The notes below the pieces were generated by a model that saw nothing but the letters and a program-made list of their open reading frames with translations, was not told the DNA's origin and searched no databases. Of a stretch of 64,000 bases of DNA, positions 46,391 through 64,000 are shown one piece after another; the first letter of the stretch is position 1, and the number at the start of each line of letters is the position of its first letter. The stretch covers positions 50,869,384 through 50,933,383 of the forward strand of contig CP154955.1 of NCBI GenBank assembly GCA_039621445.1. Direction: 5' to 3'. The translations under genes were made by a program, and so were the position numbers. The DNA comes from Euglena gracilis (lineage: Eukaryota; Euglenida; Euglenophyceae; Euglenales).

Positions 46391-47499
46391 GACAAAAAAT
46401 GCTCATTGTGTTCAATCACCATGTTGCACACATAGAGTTGGTGAACACCCTGTCATTCCACAGCCAACAGGAGATTTAGACCTTGCGTGAGCAGCCAAAA
46501 TTGCCAAATGGATGGCCACGGTTCAAAATCTGGTTAGATACAACCTGAAATGACATGAGACGCCTGGCATTTCCGAAATTTATCTGAAAATATCCCAAAA
46601 ATGGTTGGCAATCTATCAAAACTGCCCAAAAAGAAGCCACAATGGGGAACCCCAAAAGAGCGTTTCTTCAGTGTGGAGCCGTTTCCTCCAACGCCGGTGG
46701 CAGGCCTCCGACATCTGTGTGAAGGAGCTCCACAACTGGTTCCGCAGGATGCTTCAATACCTCTCCCAAGGCAGCTCGCGCCCCCCAAACCCCAGGCACC
46801 CGGCTCCACACATCAGGCATGCCAACAACCCGATGTTCTGGCAGACCAGTGAAGTTCACCGGTGAACCAGTGAACTTCACCATTTCGATGGTTGGGGGTG
46901 AAATTTTGATGGGTGGAATTTTGTTCCTTTTCCTATGAAAATGGTCATTTTCAGGTTGATGGTTCATGTGATTCTGTCAAAATGTCCGATAACTTGCCCA
47001 AAATGTCATTTTTGGCCATTTTTGGCCAAAAAAGTGCTCTTGCGGTGAACTTCACCAGTGAAGTTCACCGATGGGTTAGGCAGAGGGGGGGGAAGGGGGC
47101 CCTGGTGAACTTTCAAACAGTGAACTTCACCATAGACCATAGGGGGGAGGGGGGGTCAAAATGACCAAAGTCTACTGCCTGATCTCCAAGGCCTCAATGG
47201 CACCCCCTGGGACGGCACCCGTACGGTGGTGAGGACTACTCATAGCCACCGGGGCACCCTCTTGGATCCCACCGCGATTGACAGGGCTGGACGAGGCCCC
47301 CTCAGCACCCTCCAGGTTGGCACCGGCTCTGCGAGGAGGGCTGTTCAAGGCGTCACAGGTGTCCTCTGCCGTGGTCAGCTGGATGCCTTGGACGTAGCTT
47401 TGGAAAATGGTTTGCAAAACCCTCCGAAACGAAACAGGACCGCCCCGGCAATGGTGTGTCATCGGCCCTTGGTGCCTATGGTGTGCTGTGCTGCTCTTG

Positions 47500-47945
47500 G
47501 GTGTGGATCTCCTCCTCCATGACCTCGGCGATGTGGGCTCCGAGAGGTAGTGTGGGGAGGGTTGCCAGGGTGTCTAGGCACGAGCTGAGACAACTCACTT
47601 GACTGCTTGAGGGTGGGATTGGGGGGGACTTGTGGGGGCGGGGGTGCTGTGGCCGGTGGGGGACCGAAGGTCGGCACACTTTGCCGCCAATTGAATGAAA
47701 CAGCGCTCCCTCCAATGCGAGGAGCCTTTCATGTTGGAAAGTGGAAGTTGGTACAAATGCCCATTCTATTGCTAGAAACCTCCAGCAGGGGCCTTATTTT
47801 GGGGGCGTTCTTTTTGGATTTTTCTTGACGAACCCGGGCTCGATACCTTGCAGCTTGTCCAAGAGGGATTGTATCCCGAGGGCAATGGCAGCCGGCCCAC
47901 ACGGGTCCCCTTGCTGCACACCGGACTTGCTTCGGAGTGAAGGTT
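47500..47945 (-). pseudogene. LINE-type reverse transcriptase fragment
   Basis: The minus-strand frame at about 47938-47842 reads 'SKSGVQQGDPCGPAAIALG', the G-x-x-Q-G-D-P motif of non-LTR retrotransposon RTs. The YxDD box and upstream motifs are not seen, and downstream frames (47850-47500) are shifted and proline-rich. It is a dead remnant. Confidence 0.65.
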
Positions 47946-48154
47946 ACGGCAGGAGGTGTTCCTGAATTGGAACACCCTTGCCATGCCAGGCATTTGGGAC
48001 TCACTGTGACCGGAATGTTCCTCGGTGCCTTTTTTGTGCCGCGAACGAAATGCTATACTAGAAAAATATGAAATTTTTGTCTCGTAAATCAAAAGCAGCA
48101 TGTTCCCCCCGTGTCCCCCCCCCCCCGTGTCCCGCCCCACCCCCTGGGAATACC

Positions 48155-48300
48155 GCGACACCTCGGGCTCCGCACTTTGCCATTGTGAGGCCATGCCTTG
48201 CTCGCCGGCGGTTTGTTGTGATTGTTTTGGTGTTAGGAGTCCCTGCTTAGTGCCTTTTTTTCGCCGGAGTTGGCTGATTCCTAAATTGCCCTTCGACAAC
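48155..48300 (+). repeat. Isolated DIRS-end module
   Basis: 'cacctcgggctccgcac', 'gccatgccttgctcgccgg' and 'ctgattcctaaattgccc' match the modules at 10548-10690 and 15470-15610. No element body is attached. Confidence 0.6.
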
Positions 48301-48596
48301 CCAAATAGGGTTGTGCCTGGACTGGAAAAATAAAATATTTTTCAATTCAATTGAAAAAATTCATGAAAAATTTAAAAATATGAAAAATATTTTGAAAAAT
48401 ATGAAGACGCGGTTCCCAATTTAGGAAGGTGATCGTCATTTTTGCTCCCGAGCTGTTTATGAAATCCCAGTGTACACGCATGCCTTTGTGAAATGAATTT
48501 GACCAACCCCTGGGGGTGGCTTCTAAAATGCCTTTTGTGTGGGCTGAATTTCGGTTCAAAATCGTGATTTGCTGCTAGATTCATGCTCATCAACAC

Positions 48597-49146
48597 ATGT
48601 CACGTGAAAAGTTGGACGATATTTGGGCTGCACTCGGTGCTGACCCGGAGATCGCTCCTGAAGGTGTTTTTTGTTCGTTGTGCTTCTTTGTTGCTTTTCT
48701 TTTTGGAAAGACATGTGTGCGTTTCATTCAGCTCTCTGAAAAAACTCTTTGAGACCAATTTTTACCCGTTCTCTTTTGGACAACTTCTTGTGACGCCTTG
48801 CACGCCGTGTCCAACAGGACCTCAGCACTTGGTGTACGACGTTTACTGGGGCGCTGTGAATGCTGAGAACTTTACCACGTTCGTGGAGAACAAGGTTTTT
48901 TTACCCATTCTATGGCATTTTGGCATTTCATGTTGTAAGGGATGATCGGCATACCCCCCCCCCCATCTCGTCCTATACCCGGCTGTGTAGCAGCCCGAGG
49001 GGGGGGGTAATATCATGCGGGGGGGGTATGGTACCATAAAGAGGGAACCATTGTAATTGGTTACACAGCTGGAGCCCCACCTGCGAACGCTGCTTGGCCA
49101 CAATCGGATGCTCATCGTTGACAACGCGCAGATTCACAAAGCCCAG
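48597..49146 (+). CDS. DDE transposase-like gene (Tc1/mariner/IS630-type), partial, with introns
   Basis: Three phase-matched exons: 48597-48663 (ATG start, phase 1 donor), 48818-48894, 49069-49146. The spliced reading contains 'YDVYWGAVNAENFTTF' and 'RTLLGHNRMLIVDNAQIHKAQ'-type blocks; the V-D-N-A-x-I-H signature is the second catalytic Asp region of DDE_3 enzymes. A donor follows (cag|gtcc), but the next exon carrying the last acidic residue was not identified (a frame at 49959-50130 is a candidate). Exons cannot extend much 5' because of the ATG. It could be a domesticated gene or an element copy; no terminal repeats were tied to it. Confidence 0.6.
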
Positions 49147-49149
49147 GTC

Positions 49150-50890
49150 CATTCATTGCACCCTTGCTTCTCTGTCAAATGTAACATTTGACCAATTTTT
49201 CCACCTTGTCGAATTACCCCACACGGAGAAAGAAGCCAGCAGGCTGTTTGCGCGGGTGAAGACAGGGGTCAAACCGGCCTCCACCTGGGCCCAAAACCCA
49301 CCCGGCGCATACCGCTTAAGGCACTCTTCCAAAAAAAATTCGGTGACTTTGGCACCTCCCCCCCACTCCGGGAAGTCAACATGTCCAGTTCGGTTCAGAA
49401 GTGAACATGGGGTCCCCGCCCCCCCCCCCCCCCCCGTGTACCTGGGCTCCAGTGATCCCAATTTAGGAAGGTGATTGTTCCTCGCTCTTGAGCCGTAATT
49501 TTTTTTGGAAGAAAAGGTTCCCAGCCTTGAATTTTCTTTTGTCAGACCCTGCTTTCAGCTGCCAACATGTATGTAAAAGGGAATGATATTTTTCAAGTTT
49601 GAAAAATAAAAAAATATATTTTTCAAATTTTTCAATTGAAAATTTTCAATGAAAATTTTCATTTATTTTTCAGGCACAACCCCAAACCCAAAGGAAAGGA
49701 AAAGAGTTTACGAACAGAGAAGAACCAAGAAAGAAAGTCAATATCAATTCAATATCCGGAAGGACACGAACAGACGAATATCAACTCAAACGTCAATAAT
49801 CAAATTTCAATTTGGACTTCAATGTTCAATGCAATGGGAAAATAATTGGAATTATGCGTGTCTAGAAACTTTTGAACATCGAAGACACGCTCAATGGCTG
49901 CCTCTGTCACGGAGACAGAGTACAAGAAAAGAGCAAACTGAACTGAAACTGAACAAAAATGAAAAACATGGTGCAAGAAACCTTCCACAAGCAAATAGAT
50001 GTTTTCTGGAAGGGCATTTCGAGAAAAGTGATGTCCGAATGCTTGCTTGAAGAAGGCATCCTCCACAAAACGAAACAGAATGTTCGGGTTCACGCAAAGC
50101 ACAAGTGCTGTCTTTTGCTCCATTGGTGCAGCTTTTGGAAATGGGTACCCCCCCCCTTATTTGAGCATTTGGGGGATCCATGCCCATGGGTGTGCTCAAA
50201 TAAGGGGGGGTACATTGAAAACATTTTCTATGCAAAACCTCGTGGGTGTTTTTTTTCTTCAAAAAGAACATTGTTGAAAAAATAGCGTCCAAAAAAAGCA
50301 AGCTGCCAACCATGACTCCTGGGGTGGACTTTCGATGGCACTTTGTCTTGGGTCCACGGAGCGGGCCAGGCCGGTCAAGGCCACAAGGGTACCCGGAGCA
50401 ACAGGTCGGATTATTCAAAACATTACGAGCACCCGAAGGTTTGGCAAGGGGTTGGTCAATGCACCAAGGGCACCCCAGCCCACACGCAGGGGTTGGACTG
50501 GGGAGCACCCGTCGCATCAGATGGTATAGGGTTCACAATCATGACATTCATCAACAGAGACCTCAACTCATCCTGAGGCTCCCGTCATCCGGCCTCTCGC
50601 TCCAAGCACCCAAACCACACCACCAACCCTGTGTACGACTCCGGTGGTGAGGCGAACCGAATCCACCGACCAATGGCACTGCCTACTGGATTTTCCGTGT
50701 TCAGGGGCGTGACAGAGCGGTGGTTTGTGTGAGGCGCACGGGGTCAGGGTCAGGGGAAAGGGAGGGTAGGGATGCTGGCGTGAGGGGGGAGAGGGCCCGT
50801 GGTCACCGTTCAAAGCACGGCAGGATCGTGCTCTGTACCTGTCTTTAGAGGAAAAGGATGGATGGGGGAGCGGTAAGGCAGCCGCGGGGC
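49150..50890. other. Unresolved stretch
   Basis: Both strands have protein-like frames around 49160-49460 and 49800-50120, but no consistent exon chain. 50145-50166 and 50193-50213 form an inverted repeat ('gtaccccccc.ttatttgagca'), related to the 'cccccttatttgagcac' word of 42268-43804. Confidence 0.4.
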
Positions 50891-50899
50891 AAGAAGTCA

Positions 50900-51168
50900 A
50901 CAGACAATGTTTTCCCTTTTTCATTCTGTCGCATCGGGTTATGGGTGGTATACATCCACCTCCTGATGGCTCCGCCACGGCTCTCCATGCCACCTGGCGG
51001 GCCACTCCTCTTGCCAACGCCAGACTCAAGGTTTGCCATATTGTGGCCGCCGACGATCGTCGGGACATCTGTCTGGGCCAATAAGGTACTTAGGCACTTT
51101 GGATATGAATGCTGCCGCTCGCTCCCCATACCTCCAAAGAAATCCACCACGAACGGGATGAACGTCAA
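50900..51168 (-). pseudogene. LINE-type retrotransposon C-terminal fragment
   Basis: The minus-strand frame reads '[18 protein letters not shown]', similar in pattern to the conserved segment after the RT domain of algal and plant LINE-like elements. It lies 3 kb from the RT fragment at 47500-47945 on the same strand and may belong to a similar element. The opposite frame also looks codable, so the call is tentative. Confidence 0.4.
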
Positions 51169-51378
51169 TCCAAGGCGTGTTTGCAGGTGGCTGCATATTT
51201 TCGTTTTTTTCCTTTTCGTGTATGCATATTTTCGTGTGTGTCCTCCATTGAATTAGGAATCCTATCTCCTTGGAGGCAAAAAAAAATGGCATTCTTTTTT
51301 GTTCGGGTCCCAGATCGGAGATTTTTTGCGGAACATTTTTTACGACACATTATTCATTTTTATTATCATTCAGGTATT

Positions 51379-60455
<9,077 letters not shown>

Positions 60456-63400
60456 GGAGGTTGTTCCGTTTGTCTGCAACAAGAAGAAGTTTTGAGGGGG
60501 CACCCCCCCACATGCCAGAGGTAGTGACCAATTATCGGGGTTTGCTCCCCAAATTGTTTGTTTTTTTTTGGTGATTTGGGGGAACGTGCACCTTTGCTGC
60601 ATTTATTTACCTGAAGTGCCTGATATTTTTTGTGTGTATTTGGGGGCCAGAATTTTCCACTCAGCCAACGTTGATTGGGTGTCGAAGTGGAGCCTGACAT
60701 GGAACTCTGATGAAGGCCGAGCTGGCGTTGCCGGACAACTCTCCAGAGTAGAAGGGAGGAAGTAACTCTTGCATTCTGAGCCTCTTTCTGTTCGTCCCCT
60801 GGCATTCCCTGATCACCCTTCTGAAAATATTTTACAATGTTTCATCACAAAATTTGTAAACATTGGTCAGCAGAGATTGTAATGCACCTTGAGCAATGAC
60901 CAGGGATTCATTTGGTCCCCGGGGGAACGTTCGCAGTGCCCCCCTCCCCCTCTGAGATTTCCTGAACAACTTCAATAAAGCGAAAAGGAATTCTTCAATG
61001 AGATCTTCTTTAAAAAAAGAATCGAAAAGATATTTTAAAAGAAATTGAAAGTCACCTTTTTTCAGAATATGCTCACATTCGCGAGAATCCACAAACATGT
61101 GGAAAAATGCCAAAAGCATGGAAAATTTGAACAAATTAGGAAACGTTGAGAAAATGCCATTTCTCACCATCTCTGGCACGCAGCACTGCTGCAGTGCAGC
61201 GCCAGAAAAAATTTTCCCACATTTCTTCAAGACAGCATCTTTTTCCCTGCAAGCACCCCTTTCCAGGATCTGCAGACCTTCCCAAACAACCCTGTCCATG
61301 TAAACCCCCCGGCTTTATATTTGGATGGGATTTCAAGACCCTTGCGGGGGCTTTATGTTTGGGGTTGGGTGGCCCTCAGGCTTGTGCTTAGTCGGGTGCC
61401 TACCCCACGGGGGGTGGGGTGCTCGGTGCTCGGGGCAGGCACCCCATAGCACCCAATCCGTCCCCCCCCGGGGGGGGGTAGAATTTTGGGGGGTGCCTGC
61501 CCCTAGCAGGCACCCCCCTCTGACCCCGGCGCCTTTGGCGCCGGGGGCCCAGAAAAGACCATTTTCAATTAAAATTTTCTGGGTCCCCCCCGGGGGGGGG
61601 TGTGCCTGCTAGGGGCAGGCACCCTATAGCACCCACCCCCCCCCCCCTCCCCCCGGTCGGGAAGCACAAGCATGATGGCCCTTTGGCTGCCTTCAATTGT
61701 GGCCAAATACTAGAATTATGCCAAATTTTTGTTGTGTACCTCCTATTTTTTTGCAGAAATGTGCGATCATTATCCAAAAATGGAGCATTGGTGTTTAAAA
61801 AATGTTGTATCCACCCAAAATGTTTCAACTTTTTCCTGAATGACACCATACTTGGCTCCCCATCGGGGGGGGGGGGGGGTGGCTTATATTTGGGCGGCAA
61901 AACCAAACCCCCTGGGGGGGCTTTATATTTGGAGGGGGGATTTAGGTGACCACCTTTGCCTGAGGTTGTTGAGGTGACAAATGAGCCCCAGTGAAACGGG
62001 CAGAGAGTGCTGACCCCACCAGCAGAAGGGACGGGAGGTGTCCACCACCCATGGTTCATCCATGAAATTTCTAAAGACCCTGTGGTCAGCCGCACCTGCA
62101 AGGTGGCGGCGCCCTTCTTGTTAGGACATTGCAAGGAAAAGCATCAATGGTGCAGTTTTTTCTGTTTTGTACCCCCTTCACAAACAACCACCCCTGGTTG
62201 GTTGCATTCAAGCGAACTTTCTTGGCGTCCCTGAAGGTCCAGAGGAGGTACCCTTCTCACTTTGTCCCGCGGATTTTTTTTTGTCGTTAACTGTTTGCCC
62301 CATTTTCTGGTGCCTGGCTGTGTTTTTGAGCCTTGAAACTCTTTGTGCGGAACCAGAACAAAAAGGCTGAGGTGCAATCGTCTCACCATGTGCTCATTGA
62401 ATGGTTATTCAGAACAGCCAATTCGAAGAGTGAATGGGTGAATGGTGGACAATGTCAGGATGCTCACAGCGATGAACGGGTGGCAAATGAGGATGAGGGC
62501 GACAGTCTTCAATATTTTTTTGCATTGTTTTCTAGTTTTGAGACAGAGTTAAAGGTTTTCCGTTCTATCTTCAGTGAATCGACATTGTTGTCTAAATGGA
62601 ATTTCTTCTGCTGCATATCAGCCCCCAAAAATATAAAATTTGAATGATGAACCCCCCAGCCCAGCACTTTGACCCAAGGGGATGTGGTTTATTATTCACC
62701 CAGAGGTGGTGTGGGCAGGGAGGTCGGGTAATTTTTGACCCCCCCAAACTGACCCCCCCAGGGGTGCCTGCTCTGGGCAGGCACCTTAAAGCACAAGGCA
62801 CCCTCCCTTCCTGTTTGGTTGTCCTCAAGAAGTCAGGGACGGTTATAAATGGTTTCATGCTCTGCACACCTGGATACAGCAGCGTATTGTGCGATTTTTT
62901 TTTGGCTTGGGGAACAGATTTGTTGCTTGAGGTTTGGTGGTTGGGCTGGTTGGAGGGTTGAAGTGAGGGCAGTTCCAGTGGCTTCCAGTATGCGAGAGCT
63001 TTCTTTTGAAAAAGCAGCCTGATAACGAGGGCAAAGTATGCGGCTTTTGACCTTTTTACTCTTTACCTCCCTCTCTTCGCTGTCGATCCTGTTTGTGGGG
63101 TATTTCGACCGACGCTTTGTTCCCCTCGCAATGTGCCGCGACTTGTGATTTTTTTGCTCTTTTTCTTTATTACTTCTTTACAGCGGGGGGGGGTGCAACC
63201 ACATTTTTTTGTGCTTTTTGTGTGCTTTTTTTTACCTGATGAATTTTCATTTTTTGCAAGTATTTTTTCGCCTCAGAGAAGTTTCATATTTGTCCCAAAC
63301 TTTTCTGAGACAAAATTTTCAGTTTTGAATGCTTTGGTCAACAATTCGCATATTTTCAAAATCAGCACGCTCCCAAAATCTGGTCAACATAAACATGAAG

Positions 63401-63588
63401 GCATAAGAGCATAAGGAAAATTTTTCTCGTGAAGAGGTGAAACATTTTTTGCCTCGTCCTCTCCAGCAGAAAAGGGTGCATCCCATTGTTTTTTGTGTTT
63501 TTTTGAACTTATTTATTACTTATTATAATATATATTATATATTTATAATTTTTATATATTTATTACTTATATAATATTTATTACTTAC

Positions 63589-63630
<42 letters not shown>

Positions 63631-63800
63631 ATTTTTTTTGTGTTGCGTTTCGAGGGTCTATGTTACCCCCCCCCCCCAGCACTGGAAGCAATTCAAGCAA
63701 AGCAAGTGTTCAAATGGAGAGTCTCCCCCACCAGGAGGGTGGAACTTTTTTGACCCCCCAGAGTTGAGCTCCCACCCTCCTTGTCAGGATTCGTCGGGTT
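60456..63800. other. Downstream spacer, no supported gene
   Basis: After the GMD stop the DNA holds a degenerate MITE (61377-61675), G/C runs at 61865-61935, and an A/T-rich block with (AT)n at 63530-63640. Scattered frames show no known domain. A possible GMD polyadenylation signal was not identified with confidence. Confidence 0.5.
61377..61675. mobile_element. Degenerate family-1 MITE relative
   Basis: Starts 'caggcttgtgcttagtcgggtg', with the palindromic 'gcctgcccctagcaggc' and 'cggcgcctttggcgccg' cores of the family. No matching right end is found, so it is truncated or diverged. A smaller piece lies at 62735-62795. Confidence 0.45.
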
Positions 63801-63814
63801 TTTGAACACTGGAG

Positions 63815-63982
63815 GTGGGGTCCCGGCCACATCATTGGAAGGATGTACTCAATGGCAAATGGGGTGTTGCACATGCACAACATACCTATGCGGAAAAGCA
63901 ATCCTGTCTTTCCAAAATGCACCTCCTTTCACTGGTCCTTTGGAATGCATATCATCCCTGCTGACCTCCTGCCCAACCACCA
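63815..63982 (+). CDS. Candidate exon at window end, unknown
   Basis: The plus frame reads 'GPGHIIGRMYSMANGV', then 'FHWSFGMHIIPADLLPNHQ', and ends at a plausible donor (caccag|gttggt). Composition is protein-like, but no family was recognised and the continuation lies outside the window. Confidence 0.3.
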
Positions 63983-64000
63983 GGTTGGTTGGGCAAAAAT

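Overview
This window reads as nuclear DNA of a eukaryote, probably a protist or alga. Genes are split by many GT-AG (and at least one GC-AG) introns, coding density is low, and the spacers are packed with small inverted-repeat transposons, tyrosine-recombinase (DIRS-type) retrotransposons, microsatellites and G or C homopolymer runs. Nothing in the sequence fixes the species. Most 3' splice sites are followed by G (AG|G). No rRNA, tRNA or CRISPR was recognised.

Layout. 1-4350 is A/T- and 'ggccaaaa'-rich low-complexity DNA. 4746-9102 (minus) and 10776-14934 (plus) are two degenerate DIRS-like retrotransposons with inverted terminal repeats, and 9103-10690 is a piece of a third. 14936-15840 holds short relatives of their ends. 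16893-29544 (minus) is a gene of at least 13 exons for a secreted or Golgi-type SGNH/PC-esterase with an N-terminal filamin-like domain (NXPE-like). It was pieced together from phase-compatible splice sites. 30550-32040 is a cluster of microsatellites and MITEs. 32040-44020 is mostly repeats with no convincing gene. 44358-44822 (minus) is a small unknown gene with one 46-nt intron and an apparent frameshift. 47500-51170 contains LINE-type reverse-transcriptase remnants and a DDE transposase-like gene (48597-49146). 51379-60455 (plus) is GDP-mannose 4,6-dehydratase in five exons, with introns swollen by MITEs and a foldback element. 60456-64000 is mostly non-coding, with one candidate exon at the end.

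How the parts relate. The two real host genes both fit cell-surface glycan work: GMD makes the GDP-fucose precursor, and PC-esterases act on or transfer O-acyl groups of glycans. This functional link is only inference. The transposon layer has at least four short element families with CAGG...CCTG ends and 8-bp target-site duplications, the hallmark of hAT-type MITEs. Several copies sit inside introns of the two host genes. Many G/C homopolymers lie inside these MITEs, which helps explain the odd composition of the window.
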